From Cruorifilaria tuberocauda (lineage: Eukaryota > Nematoda > Chromadorea > Rhabditida > Onchocercidae), in contig JABVXU010000262.1 in assembly GCA_013365365.1 (NCBI GenBank), positions 1-64,000 on the forward strand: a stretch of 64,000 bases of DNA, read 5' to 3'. Below are positions 25,150 through 39,169 of the stretch, piece by piece; the stretch's first letter is position 1, and each line of letters opens with the position of its first letter. The translations under genes and the position numbers were made by a program. The notes under the pieces were generated by a model. The model saw nothing but the letters and a program-made list of their open reading frames with translations. It was not told the DNA's origin and did no database searches.

Positions 25150-27358
25150 CAGATGCCAATTTCAGTGTAGGAGCTCAATGCCAAATTTTATAATCTTTAC
25201 TTTCTCATACAGTGGGATTTACAGACAAAATACAACTTCAACTTCAACAAAATACAACTTTTCACAGAATATATTCTTTAAGATTTCTTTTCCATTGAAA
25301 TTACTCCGTTCATTTTTTCTATTCCATACGATTATAATTCATTCTGTCATTTTGGACATTTCTTTGTACAGATCCTCTAGAACATTTTTTTAAATCATTT
25401 CATGCACTTGTAACTTTTATTACTTTTAATCATGAATGCTCTGTTTCAAGATTTTCTGATGTACATTTAAGATACATTCTTTTTTAATGAAGCAATAACA
25501 GCAAATGATGCATTTTGTGAAGAGAATTTCACAACAGGCAGAATAAATCAAATTTTTCAAACGATAATAAATATACCGTGATATTTATTGAGATTGAGCA
25601 GAATGCAAATGATGACAAAATTCGTAAAAGGAATAAGTTGTTTAAGTAATGCTAAATTGAAGTTATAAAAGTTAAATGAGAAACAAAAAAGAAAATTTTG
25701 GAACAAAGTTATTTGAGGAATATTTCTAATCAACGGATCGATTAAAACACTAACCATTCATACAATGCAATATTCTTAACCATTAAAAGCATTTCATTTC
25801 CTATAATTCTTCTGTTAAACCGTCTATCTGAGATGTAGATATGACATACATTATCTGAGATTCTCATCGTAATATTTGTTAGAAAGACGTATGAATTTCT
25901 CGGACAACATAAGATGTTTTAATGGTTAGCTGGTAAATAATTCGATGTATTCGGTACGATTATTTCAGAGCTATTGTTCATACTTTATCCGTTCATATTT
26001 ACGAAAATTAAAGACTGATTTATTCGACACTACTGAAATGTATTTGCATTCTGTAGATCAAATCGAAGTATGGGAAATGTGAAAAATTCATACTTGTTGC
26101 AAACCATTCGTCTCTCTCTCTAAGTAATATCCTAAATCCAATCGGATATTTTTGAACCTCAGAAACACTAAAAATATTATTTTTAAGAGAATTAAAATGA
26201 TAAAATGTGAATTGTAACATGTTATATTAAATAGCATGAAGTTTAAAGAACGAACTTTCGAGGGTACCGAATGCAATTGTAATCGAATGAAAAAAGTGTA
26301 TCGTGACGTGAGATGGCAACTGAGGATACTTTTACCGATAACGAAAACGAAAATGTCTACTAATTTGAGTTACGGCCTAATCTAATCATTCTTCTTGAGC
26401 GACTTAGACGCAAGTATATAGATCAGTTGATTTTGAAAAATAAATATCGTAGAATATTTATATTGGGATATGAAATTTTCACTCGCGGCCTTTTGGTCGT
26501 TGATGTAAAGTTTGGATATGAATGAACGAGGATGATCGATCTGAGATGGAGTTTTATGAGAGGAGGGAGGATGGATATTAAAGTGGTGGGTGGGAGTGGT
26601 ATGTTGTCCACGTACGTGAAGTAAGTACATTGTTATGTATTCGCATGCATCTAGAAGACCATTAGTTATCCAATAGGTGATGTGTTTCTAGAAGAGGTAT
26701 CGTTTCGTTACGGAGTATTAGCAGTGTCATTTATAGTACAAACAAAAATCTACAAATCTGTGTTCAGTAGAATTTTTCATTCAGAATTGTTTTCATTTTC
26801 TTTTGGATATGCTCTCTAAGTCTTCAAAAAAAAGACCTGAGTAGTCTTTATGAGTTTGGTGAAAGTTAACTAAAGTGCATGCATATTCACAAGTATGCTT
26901 ACATTAAAACACATGCATTAGTTTTCGACGACTATAAAACAGTCTAAAAAAGTGGAATTATACCGTTTTAATGTTGGAAAAATTGTCTTATGTCATTTTG
27001 TGGAAGCACAGTTTCTTTCATATCTTTTTGATTGGTCTTTTTTATTGCTAGGAATATAAATTTGTTGTCATATACATAAAATCGCTATTGGTAAGAATTT
27101 GTAAAATTATTTGCAAATGGATTTATTTTCTCTATGATAAGATGTCGCTCTTCTGCAACTTATAGTTGCTGGTAATAATTTTTTGTACATCTCCCTTAAA
27201 GAAATTCGTTCTGTATATCTAGAGACTAACGCATTACTGTTTTAAGGGACTTCGTAGAGAAGGAGAGATGGATACCAAGACGTCCAGTTAAAAACGAGTT
27301 TCTTACTTCGCGCACATAGAGTTATCATAATTGGTCAAACATTATTTTGCAGCTAAAA
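25150..27358. other. intergenic region upstream of BRM
   Basis: No gene is supported. Minus-strand open frames at 26382-26630 are Pro/His-rich by composition only and overlap each other in two frames. The stretch next to BRM should hold its promoter and 5' UTR. Confidence 0.5.
27345..27358 (+). promoter_or_regulatory. likely trans-splice acceptor for BRM
   Basis: TTTTGCAG ends at 27352, six bases before the BRM start codon. No upstream coding exon is visible, so a spliced leader or a 5'-UTR intron is the simplest reading. Confidence 0.5.
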
Positions 27359-30300
27359 ATGGGTGACAGTGTACCGAAATATACACCTTCTTCTAGTGGA
27401 ATTAACGGACAGCCATATATGGGCACATCAGGTGGCTATGTACCTCCAATGCAGTATACAGGAGGAACCGAATCACCTACGACAGCCCCTCCGCAACAAC
27501 AATCTCAGATGCAGTTTGTTCAAGGATCTGTGCAGCACGGAATAACTGCGGAAGAAGTTGCAATCGCCAAACTGGATAGTTCAATAGCAAGCATGGAAGA
27601 GCAACAGATGACGGCAGATCCGCGTTATGCACAGATGCTGTTGTTGAAACAAAAAATTACAGGTTCACTGCTTGACATAATTAAGACTAACAATTTTTTT
27701 TCAGTGAGGTGTTTCATTAGTAATAACCGATAAGTTAATGTTTAAGGACAAATTGAAGTTCTTTAAGAATTTTACTTGTTTGAGCAAAACATTATTCCAG
27801 TGGAACAAATAGAACAATGGTCAATGGAATAAATAGAACGATGGGTTTTTACTGAATATTTGAATAGCTTTTGAAATGTTTTATTCTTTAGGAACATCAT
27901 CCACCGAAGTGAAGCATCATCAACCGTTAGACACGACAATAAAAGAACCGCAGGAAAACACATTTACATCTGAACAGTTGGAACAGCTGAAGGCACAGGT
28001 ATATTTTAGATATCCATTCAAATTGCGAGTTTTCATGAGATATATTCTTGCTGACACATTGTTTATAGATTGGTGCTTACAAACAATTAGCAGCACAAGA
28101 ACCAGTTGCAGCAACTCTTATCGCGTCATCTATATCGAAGCCGTCTTCCCTGCTTCCTGAACCGTATGAATTTCCTGTTGAAACGGAAAATGGTGAGAAG
28201 CTTCCATATGATTTGATGAAAATTTTGACACTACATCAGCAACGTGCCAACCGAAGTACTTGTCTTCCTCCTCCTCCTGGAGTTGATCCACAGACAATTC
28301 TGAAAGAACGGGAATACAGGTACATAGAAATTTTAATTTCATTATATGTCATTGAAAAATATTCAAATTTACCGGGGACATTATAGCTCAGAAGGTGATG
28401 GTAGTTGATATTGATTTACTGATACAAATATAAAGGATACCGATATAATTATATAAGACATTTGAGATAATAAGTTGGCAAGACTTGTATAAAAGTATGC
28501 AAACATGTAAGTACGAAAATCCTACGGTAATTACAGGAATATTCTTAGGATGAATGAATTTTCCTAAATGAATGAATTTAAATTTTGATAAACTCATGTT
28601 GGTTCAAATTTTTTTCAGAATTCAAAATAGAATTGGAGCGCGAATCCAATGGCTCAGCAATCTTCCTGCAAATTTAAGCAAACGGTTATTATTAAAAGCC
28701 GAAATCGAGCTTCGTGCTCTTCGCTTGTTGAATCTGCAAACGCAGGTAAACTAGACAAGCTAGAATTTTTCAGATTTATAAGTATTTTTGTTAAATTCCC
28801 GTGATTTAGGTACGAAATGAAGTCTTGAGCCAGCTAAAAAAAGATACAACGCTTGAAACTGCACTCAATCCATACGCTTATCGTCGAACCAAACGACAGT
28901 CTCTCCGTGAAGCACGAGTTACGGAAAAATTAGAAAAGCAACAAAAAGTCGAGCAAGAACGCCGTCGTCGGCAGAAGCATAATGATTTATTGCAAGCAAT
29001 TCTACAGCATGGGAAAGAATTCAAAGAGTATCATCGCAATAATCAGGTGATTTTTTGACTGGAAAAGTTTTCACCGTTAATCAAAATTTTTAATTTTTCT
29101 TCTAAAGACGGAATTAATTTTCCAGGTCAAGCAAAGTAAAATAAAAAAGGCTGTGCTAACTTATCATGCTAATAGCGAAAAAGAGCGAAAAAAAGACGAA
29201 CTCAGAAATGAGCGAATGCGTATGCAAAAATTAATGCAAGAAGATGAGGAAGGTTACAGGTAAGGTTCACTTCTAGAATTTTTTTTTGTAAGTAGAATAA
29301 CAGTTACAAAGACATGTATGTACTAATAAATATGACTTTAGACAATTACTGGATGAGAAGAAGGACAAACGTTTGGTTTTTTTGTTACAACAAACAGATG
29401 AATATGTAGAAAGCTTAACAGGACTTGTCAAACAACATCAGGCAACGGAGAAACGACGAAAACGTAATGAGCGCCGTGAGCAGAAAGAGAAAGAAAAAAT
29501 GCAAGGTCTGTCTTGTTTTTATAATGATATTGATTGTTGAGAAGAGAATCTGTGTTGCAAAATCGATGGATCGATGATTTTTGCAGAGAATGGTGAGTGT
29601 GAAATACGAATACGCATAAGGGATGCAACAACTGGTGAGATATTACCTGTAGATGAAATGCCGAAATCAGAAGATATTGATACTTGGATTGAAGCGCATC
29701 CCGGACATGAAGTAATACTTTTTTTTTGCAAGGATTCTATAACGTATAATGCTAAATCACAAACACCTGGATGTGTTTTTAAGAGGGCTTTTCATCGTTA
29801 GGAAATTATAGGGTATAAAACTTCAAATGAGGATGTGGTATAGAGACATTGTTAGAACTTAATATCAAGAAAAATATCGCGTACAGGTATTGTACGGGGA
29901 AACCATTTAACTCTTATAAGATATGAAAATTGTGCTAAATTGTTGAAAATGTTTTCGAAGGTGGTATCGCGTGAAGAATATTCAGACAGTGAAGATTCAG
30001 AATCAGACGAACCAATGACGGAGCCAATTGAACAAAAGAAGGATGATGAATTTGAAGGTTTTCCTACTACGGTTTGATACAGTTCTGATAGGTTGATTAA
30101 TAACGCAATGCCATTTCTTTTAGATCAAATAATTACTGATACATGGTCATATAAGTACATTTTGAAATATGTTGAGGTATGGACGAAGAGACACGAAATC
30201 GTAAAATTATTGAGAAAGCTCGAAATGAAGAGGATGAATATGATCAGAAAAATAGACGCCAGATGGAATCTTACTACGCAACGGCTCATAAAATCAAGGA

Positions 30301-33300
30301 AAAAATTGTGACGCAGCATTCATCGTTGGGTGGTGGCAATCCCGCTTTGCAGCTCAAACCTTATCAAGTTGGATTGCACTGATCATGCTTTTTTTAGTTT
30401 TAATGCATTTTCTTCACCATGTTATTGCCTTTGAAATTTGTTTTTTGTTTTTCTTTTTATATTTACACACGCTAATTAGTTTTTAGAATGGTTTTTGTAA
30501 GATATATGATGATAAAAGATTTCAGTTAAAAGGGTTGGAATGGATGGTTTCTTTATATAACAATAATCTTAATGGTATTCTCGCGGATGAAATGGGTTTG
30601 GGAAAAACAATTCAAACGATTGCGTTAGTCACATATTTAATGGAAATAAAGAAGTTAAATGGACCGTATTTAATCATTGTCCCTTTGTCGTAAGTTTTTG
30701 TTTATTATTTTTACTCTGATTTCTGTTGTTGCTTTTTCAAGTTGTTGTTGTAAAGGAGTGAGAAATTGAGCTTATGGATGAAAGTTATTAAAAAATTTTG
30801 ATTTCAGGACTATTGCAAATTGGAGTTTGGAACTTGAGAAATGGGCACCACATGTTGTAAGCATTGTTTACAAGGGAAATAAAGAGGCACGTAAAAAACT
30901 AGAAGCTTCTATTCGTCGGAACGCATTTAACGTGCTGTTGACCACTTATGATTATGTGCTGAAAGAGAAAGGTCTTTTGGGAAAGGTGCTTTTTTTATCC
31001 TTATCAAGAGAACATAGACATTTTTGCGACCGAATATTGATATGATAATATAATTACTATAGATATATTTTAAATTTTATTGAAAATATCGAGATGATCT
31101 ATATTATAGATACGATGGAAGTATATGATAATTGATGAGGGTCACCGAATGAAAAATCACAATTGCAAATTAACCCTAGTTTTGAATGGATACTTCACTG
31201 CTCAACATCGTCTTCTCCTTACCGGAACTCCATTACAAAATAAATTGCCAGAGCTTTGGGCATTATTGAATTTCCTTCTCCCATCAATCTTCAGCTCATG
31301 CGGAACCTTTGAACAATGGTAATAATTCAAATTAATTTCACAAAAATAAGAACACTGTGGTTTTGGCATGGTTCAATATAATTTTCAGGTTTAATGCTCC
31401 ATTTGCGACAACTGGTGAAAAAGTGGAGTTGAATCAAGAGGAAACGATGTTGATCATTAGGCGGTTGCACAAGGTATGTTGTTTTTCACATATAATTGTA
31501 TTGGTTGTGTGTGTCTCACTAGTAAATCATATTTATAAACATTATTTTTCCTTTTTTTTTCTTGATTTTAGATTCACCTTGGTTCGTGTAGTTTTCGAAA
31601 CAACTTTTTCATGTATCTCTCATTTAAAGAGTACTGTAAGACTGTAACTTGCAGTCGATATATTTTTCAAGAACAGAATACTCAATTTTAGGTGCTACGT
31701 CCATTTCTGCTGCGCCGTTTGAAGAAGGAAGTAGAAAGTCAGTTGCCAGAAAAAACCGAGTATGTTATTAAATGCGATATGAGTGCTCTACAAAGAATTC
31801 TTTACCAGCATATGCAGAAGGGTCTACTTATCGATAGCAAGCATGTTCGTTTTGTTATCTTTTTGTGAAATAGGGATCAAATGTTTACTGCTAAAGACAA
31901 TGCATTAAGGAGCGTGAACTAAAACCTTCTTCTAGGCTGGTGGGCGAGCGCTGATGAATACAGTTGTTCATCTTCGAAAACTTTGCAATCACCCATTCCT
32001 TTTTGAAAATGTGGAAGATGAATGTCGTGAATTCTGGAAAGTGTCTGATGTTTCTGGGTTAGTTTTTTACTTAATATTTTTAATGAATAATATCAAAAAC
32101 ATGAATTTTTGCAAATTCTTCTTCAATTTCTGCATTTCTGCACCCATTATTTCAGGAAAGACTTATATCGTGTAAGCGGTAAATTTGAACTCTTGGATCG
32201 TGTTTTACCGAAACTAAAAGCTTCTGGTCATCGCATTCTCATGTTTTGTCAAATGACATCACTTATGACAATTATGGAAGATTATCTTAATTACAGAGGT
32301 AAGAATTTTTGCTCGAAGTTAATTGTCTCTGGACCTACATTTCCACTATCTTTCAGAATTTAAATATCTCCGACTTGATGGTAGCACAAAACCAGATGAG
32401 AGAGGACAGTTGTTAGAACTATATAACGCACCAAATAGCGAATACTTCATATTTATGTTATCAACACGTGCCGGTGGTCTTGGTCTAAATTTACAGACCG
32501 CCGATACAGTAATCATTTTCGATTCGGATTGGAATCCACACCAAGTTAGAAATTCTTATTTTGCTAGAAATAAAAACTTGAATCCTTCTTACCATTTTTT
32601 GAGTTATGCATATATACATGTATATAGATATAATCCTGCGCTTAATTGTAATTCAAATTTTAGCTTTAGTTTATCTTTTATCCATAAAAACCTCCACATG
32701 AGTACAGGATATGCAAGCACAAGATCGAGCTCACCGTATTGGCCAGTCTCGTGAAGTGCGTGTTTTGCGATTGGTTACCGTGAATAGTATCGAAGAAAAA
32801 ATTCTGGCTGCAGCTCGATATAAGCTGAACGTAGATGAGAAAGTTATTCAAGCAGGGAAATTTGACCAACGTTCTACAGGCGCGGAACGTCGACAAATGC
32901 TGGAACAAATTATTAGGTTAAATATCAGTTGTTAAAATCAATTGTAATATAATTTTCTACTCTTTGAGTAAATTCGATTAAAGGATGAATTTTTATGTTA
33001 TTTTTTCAGAGCAGAAAGTGAAGATGATGATGAAGATGAAGTGCCAGATGATGAAACAATCAATCAGATGGTTGCGCGATCTGAAGATGAATTTGATATG
33101 TTTCAGGTAAATTATCTGGCCTCTCTAGCATTCGAATCGATATTACTGTTGAACTTGGATTTGATTTTTATTAATTGTATTCAAGAGAATGGATATTGAA
33201 CGTCGTCGTCAAGAAGCTGCTGAGTATCGTCGCAAACCTCGACTGATTGAAGATAGTGAGATACCGGAAGGCATTGTCAAGGCATCACAACACTTTATTG

Positions 33301-34559
33301 ACGAGGAAAAAGAACCACAAAAATCAAAGCTTACATTCGAACCAGTTGGACGCCGACAGCGGAAGGAAGTTGATTATTCACAGGTTATTTTCAAATTGAT
33401 TTCGAAAATTATTCAGAATCTTTTAAATACTGTCTCATAGTTTTGTGTTTCAGGATTTGATGTCAGACCGTGATTGGCTAAAAAGTATCGATGAAGATGT
33501 GGATGACGAAGATGACGATGATGAAGAAGAGAAAAAAAGAAAGAAAGGGAAGAAAGATAGGGGAAGAAAAAGACGTCAAATTGGTAAACTCTATAAGCGA
33601 TAAATCTTTTTTTTGCTTTCAGGTTACTAATTATATATGATTGATTCTTTTTTCTGTAGATGACGACGATGATGAACCGCAGAAGCGCAGAAAAGTTTCA
33701 CCTGAGATAACTTCACTTCTCAATAAGCTGTATGAAGCCTTAATAAAATATAAAACTAGGTATGATTCGTATTCCTTTTACAAATTTCCAGTTTCACAAT
33801 AAGTTTTCGTCCATTTTTGCCCCGTTTTCCTTTTCACTGAATTCATTTTTTAGTAGTGGAAAGGAATTAGCGGCAGCTTTCGAACAGTTACCTTCGCGAA
33901 GAGAGCTGCCGGACTACTACGAAATCATAGAGAAACCGATGGATCTTAATAAAGTGAAGCGGAAAATTAAGGATGGTAAATATCATAGTGTGCAAGATAT
34001 GGGAAATGATATCAGACTTTTGTGTAATAATGCAAGAGTAAGTTTCGTGCATTAGATTTTGTTTTTGGTTTTTCTTTCATGTTACGGATTTTCCAGATCA
34101 ATTTTACAGTAAATTTGAAAGGTCATGCAAACTGGTATGTCTTTCAGAAGTACAACATAGACGGTTCGGAAATCTTTAACGATTCGGTTTTATTGGAAGT
34201 TTTGTGGACTAAAATATCCGGTGATGAGCAGCAAGCTACTACTTCGAAATCTCTTATCTCAGCAGAACCGAAGATGGAGAAGACTTTTTCAGAATCAAAA
34301 GACACAGGCAAAGATTCTAATAAGGAAGATTCAAAAGAATCTACTGCAACGAGTGCACGAAGTAGTCCCAGCCTTGAAGACGACAAAGTGAGTTTAATTA
34401 TGTTGTAAAAATTCCGGTTGAAAATTTATATTTCTTATATATACCTTTTTTTATTCTTATGATGTAGTTGTGTAGGAGGTTCTCACATCGGAGTTTCAGG
34501 ATAGCGGTCGTCGGAAGAAATCCCATCCCGTTAAGCGTCCGATTTCACCAGATGACTGA
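27359..34559 (+). CDS. SMARCA4: SWI/SNF chromatin-remodelling ATPase Brahma/BRG1 (SMARCA2/4)
   Basis: Catalytic subunit of the BAF/SWI-SNF complex; it moves nucleosomes using ATP. Twenty-six exons fit in phase and give 1406 aa: 27359-27662, 27892-27998, 28069-28319, 28619-28745, 28810-29046, 29126-29259, 29342-29505, 29587-29711, 29961-30057, 30177-30367, 30526-30689, 30808-30985, 31110-31318, 31389-31473, 31692-31844, 31936-32057, 32156-32298, 32357-32544, 32708-32916, 33010-33106, 33186-33383, 33454-33583, 33660-33759, 33854-34037, 34148-34387, 34476-34559. Domains in order: QLQ ([12 protein letters not shown]), HSA (coiled, Arg/Lys-rich, exons 5-6), BRK-like segment ending HPGHEV, ATPase lobe 1 with Walker A DEMGLGKT and DEGH box, lobe 2 with [12 protein letters not shown] and [11 protein letters not shown], SnAC, an acidic/basic linker, then a bromodomain ([20 protein letters not shown]). 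The catalytic motifs are intact. This is the single C. elegans swsn-4-type gene in the window. Confidence 0.97.
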
Positions 34560-36147
34560 GGACAGAGTGAATTAACTTTATCGATAGAATAAGCATAGCG
34601 AACATGTGAACCTGTATAAATGTTGTTTATCGTTTCCAGTCGTCTCCTATGTCGAAACTTGCACTTGTGACAGAAAGTATTTTTCGTCCATATTGATTAA
34701 TTACGGTAGTACTAAGCATTAAATTTTCTTGTTTCTAGTAATAAGAAATGTTACTGCCCTTGAATATTTCAGTTTGAATCTTCGATTTTTTTACATATAC
34801 AAATATATCAAAGTTTCTAATTGCATTTGATACTTTTTATTTTTCTGCAAAACTCTTCACAAATCTGGGCCCTTTAGGCATCTCGTAACTATCGTTTGTT
34901 GTATTGTTTTCATATATATATAATGTCCATACGGTGCCGTATAGAAGAATGTCGTTAATCAGAGAAAATAAAGTATTAGTGGTGTCGCAAAGAAGTTTAT
35001 CTTAGATATCCGCATTATGGATATCGAAAACGCGCACTATATTCTTCCGTTCTATGACTGACAGTAACCTGCACTGCTGGAGAAAAAAGATCAAAAAACA
35101 AGGATCCAACTCAATTTGTTCTGGTGAAAAATAAAAATTTCATGAAATATTGAACTTAAGACTGAAAACTCGAGCAACTCGTCCGCATTATTAAATATCA
35201 GATATGCAAGATAATACTTTACTATTGAGGAAAGGAACTTGACGATTTATTGAGGTGTTTCAGCAGATTACACAGAGCTCTATTCTTGAATATATATTGT
35301 TTTATACTAATTCCGCACACTAGCCTCCTGAATAAGATTGTTCACCTTTGGATATAAATTAGGATTCTTGACAACTGATTCTCTGAAGGCGTTTTATCTG
35401 TCCTGCTGGTTTCATCTTCCAAGAAAATAATTACTATCGTTAGAACTGTCATATAAATTAATGGTTAAATTCATGACTTGAGATAGAAATATATTCATCA
35501 TTAGTTAAGCAAATAAAGGTCAATTAGCCATATACACATGACCTGATTATAAATAAAATATTCCTAAGATTTAATGTATCTTCTTGGAGAAAAACGAATA
35601 GAATTGATTACATCATTAAAAATAAGACAGATAGTGGATCAAAAAGTTCGTATCTCATTTGCATACAAAATTTTCCACTAAACATTCCTGAAATACCACA
35701 TTTAAGATTTTTATTAATTAATATGTTTGATAATAGAAAGTCGATTTCCCAGTGTTCTGAGCAGTTCCCAATCTAGGGCCATATTCATGATGTTATATCG
35801 CCCTCGCCTATTTATCACTGGTGTTAAATATTAGTACTATGTATGATTTAATGTTACTATGGTTATAGATAAATTAAAAAATTGGAGAAGCGGGTTGGCG
35901 CTCAAACTATATGAAAGTTCATGAACGAAGACAAAGCTCCACAATCCTAGAAATTATTATACATTACATAAAGATATATAGTGCTACGTGAAGCAGATGA
36001 AGCACTATCGAAAAACAAAAAATAACCTTAGAAAGTTTAAACGATATTCACAATGAAGTTTGTTATATGCTCTTATCGCTAAACAAAACCTATATCAGTA
36101 TTCTGTATGGTCAACAAATCCAAACTGAATCTCAAAGAAAACAAAAT
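34560..36147. other. intergenic region between converging BRM and MIC13-like genes
   Basis: Contains the BRM 3' UTR and the 3' flank of the minus-strand MIC13-like gene. No coding signal or repeat is seen beyond AT-rich sequence. Confidence 0.5.
34967..34972 (+). terminator. poly(A) signal AATAAA of BRM
   Basis: First canonical AATAAA after the BRM stop codon, about 410 bases downstream, inside GAAAATAAAGTA. It marks the probable 3' end of the transcript. Confidence 0.55.
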
Positions 36148-39100
36148 TCATGATACAGGCCATCTGACTAAAGAAAATGCTCTATCTAATGTACTATTCC
36201 ATTTTGCACTGAGCGACGAGCAATTTTCCACCCATGGTAGCATCTGCAAAAGAAAACAATACAAATCATAGAAAATAAAATTTCAACAAAAAAGAAAAGA
36301 TGAAGTTAATGAAAAATAGATGAAGCATCTAACTCCCAAACAATTAGATGAAAATGAATAGGAAAACAATTTGATATTGATAAATGCAAACCTCTTTCGG
36401 AAAAACAATCATTCCCGGAACTACGGTTTCTTTTAGAATTATAAGTTTTTGCGCTCCTTGGTTCGAGTCTAAAGACCAAATATCAAGATGATACGAAACT
36501 TTCAACACTGCAACCACTACACCAATTTTTATTCCAGTCCTGCAGATAATTAAAAATAGCATTATATTTACTTTGCAAAAAATAAAAAGTAATCGAATAA
36601 TCACAAAATATAAGTAAAAGATGAAAATTGTAAGAATCCGCTCATTTAATTTTGGATTTGTCATTAGTATAATTGTCATTAATATGTCATTAATATGAGT
36701 TGAACATATTCATAAAATACAACATAAACATTAGCTTTATTGATGTTAAAAACACTATACAAAATTGATTTAAAAAAAAGAAATAATTTTAACATTTCTT
36801 TAACTTCTAAAAATATATGAGCATAAAGATCAGTTGTTCCGTTAAATTTGTTGCATATGGATCACTCGAATTATTTAAATACTATTTCATATTATTTTAA
36901 ATTATTTTATATTATTTAATCTTATTACTTCTATTATTTTTAAATCCTAGACCTGAAAATACCAGTAGCATTGAAGTAAATAATTACATTTTGCTAAACT
37001 CTATCTTTGTCATGGTGATTTCGCAAAATATAAGAAATAATTGAAAATTTTTCATTAAAAGATTTTTTTGGAAAAAATAAGGCTCTAGAAAAAGCAAACA
37101 AAGACTCCAAATGTTTTCATATATTACATTTGCATAAAAATCACAATCTAAATTTTTATTATAATTGAAGTAAAAGTGAAATCTTTATATTTTTAAAAAG
37201 CTTAGACATAAATAATTGAAACTATTAACCCTACTAATAATATTTAGGGAGATCTAATTAAAACGAATTTACAAGTTTAACAGTTTAAAAACAATTTAAA
37301 AACACACTGTTTAACAATCCAAACTTCTGCAGCAACAGAACTTTCAACAACAATATCTTACCTATCGATAATTTTCTTCATCTGCATTAATTGAAATCTA
37401 TAGTATAAGAAACCTTTTTTTTATTTTCTTAGAATCTTTTTTCAAAATTTACTACCGGTCGGAGGGGAAAACAATAATAAATAATGTGTGAGAAATGTAT
37501 TCCAGTAACAAATACACTTAAATGCCATTACTTTACATTTCACAAAATAAATTTAAAATGGAAAATGATACTAAGTACGAAACTTTTACCTAGCAATATG
37601 ATACGGCATAATATTTCATATTCAATTTGGCTGAAAAAGATATATACTGACTATCCATTTCTTGCAAAGAGCTATTAATGTTTTCAATATCAACACTGTT
37701 AGACTCTCAAATGTTGAAACTCAAATAGTTCTTATTGAGAGCTGTTAAATACTAATACACATTTCAAAGTAATGCAGTGTAAGATAGCATCCCATCAATC
37801 TTACAAATATAATGATTTTATCTTTTCCAATTAACTATAATTTGTTAAAACTCAACAAAACTTCAAGAAAACCATTTCCTTAAGCTTTAAAATCTTTTAA
37901 TTATATTGATTACGCTTCAATCACTAATTTTCATGATAAAGTGGAAAAGATCAGGGAACTGCTGATTAAAACACCGCACAATGCCTGAGAGATTTATTAA
38001 GCATTCTCATCTTAACTAAAAATTACTTAAGAATGCAAATAATGCACCAAAAAACTTAACCAAACTAAATGATATAGGTTGCAAGGATAACCTCTTCTTA
38101 TTTCTGATCAGTAAATGTAATACTATTTACTAAAGTGAGGAAAATAATCGTTTTTGAATGTTAAATATTAAACTGACTGAGTAAAATATAATGAAGTGAT
38201 ACTGTTGGATTTAAAAAAGTCTGCAGAAAGTTATTATTATATCATTATTATTTTGATTAAACAAGATTTCATTTTTATCACGAAGTACCCATATTCCATA
38301 ACTTTACATAAGTTCACGTGATTCATAAATAAAATAACAGTTATTTTCTTTACCAATCCATTCATTTTTCATTTTAATGAGAAGATTTCACTTGATACCA
38401 TTTGTCGATTCCCTAAATGTCACAAATCTATAAAACTTCGTGACAACCTCACCATCAAATCTACCACTAAGTGAACTAATACACTTCTATAGTTTCCCTA
38501 CTGGAAAAGTTTTCTTATTCATTTCTTTTTCTGTTGTTACATTTACAATTTACTAAATGTTCAGATTCTCCACAACTTATAGTACAAAATAGTTTCAAAT
38601 TCTTCTATCGAACATAAATTTTTACAATGAAAGCTTTCGAAATTATGAAATATTATACTAAAGTTAGCTTACAGTTAATTTGATTAATCATATTAAAAAC
38701 ATCAACTTAAAAACTTCCTATCTCTTCCATTAATTACAGAGGATAAACAGGAAAAGTTTAGAGTGTATGTCCTATTTTGAAATCTAAAAAAATTTTCATT
38801 TTACTCACATGAAAAATAAGTAGCCAATGTAGACGAGGAAACGAAATATAGATGACAAACTTTCGTCAATTTCACAAAGAGAAATTTTTTGGAATTTGAA
38901 CATTGAGTTTTCTTCAAATCACTAAACCTAGAAAATGATATGACATATATAGCAAGTCGTCGTATCAATCCCAAACTACTTTCTTCATCGTGCAACCGGA
39001 TTAAGCCATAAGTAATTCGGTGAGCTGACGATAAGATTCAAGCAAGAATCACTATCTATTGAGCTATCTCTACTTCTTTAAAGTATTCGAAAGCGGGAAT

Positions 39101-39169
39101 GAAACGACAAAAATGATACTGAAACAAATAAAATATTACATACCGTACTAGTTGTCGGAGAATAGCCAT
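36148..39169 (-). CDS. MIC13: MICOS complex subunit MIC13/QIL1-like small protein
   Basis: MIC13 links the MIC10 subcomplex to MIC60 at mitochondrial crista junctions in the inner membrane. Three minus-strand exons join in phase: 39169-39144 (start MAILRQLV), 36539-36392 and 36243-36148, giving 89 aa. The short Arg-containing start is followed by one membrane segment, TGIKIGVVVAVLKVSYHL, like the N-terminal anchor of MIC13. Next comes a Ser/Gln-rich turn (DSNQGAQKL), and near the end KWNSTLDRAFSLVRWP resembles the MIC13 tail motif D-x-WN...ALS. Human MIC13 has 118 aa, so this version is short. The 2.6-kb first intron could hide another exon, although the phase fits directly. Splice sites are good (GTATGT; ATCTGCAG; GTTTGC; TTTTGCAG). 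Identity rests on remembered similarity in a small protein. Confidence 0.58.

Noticed and set aside
26382..26630. 82-aa minus frame rich in Pro and His
   Set aside because: No family match, no splice context, overlapped by another frame of equal quality.
36344..36679. 111-aa minus frame as a membrane protein
   Set aside because: Only 36392-36539 is the exon of the MIC13-like gene; the hydrophobic front is T-rich intron sequence read through.
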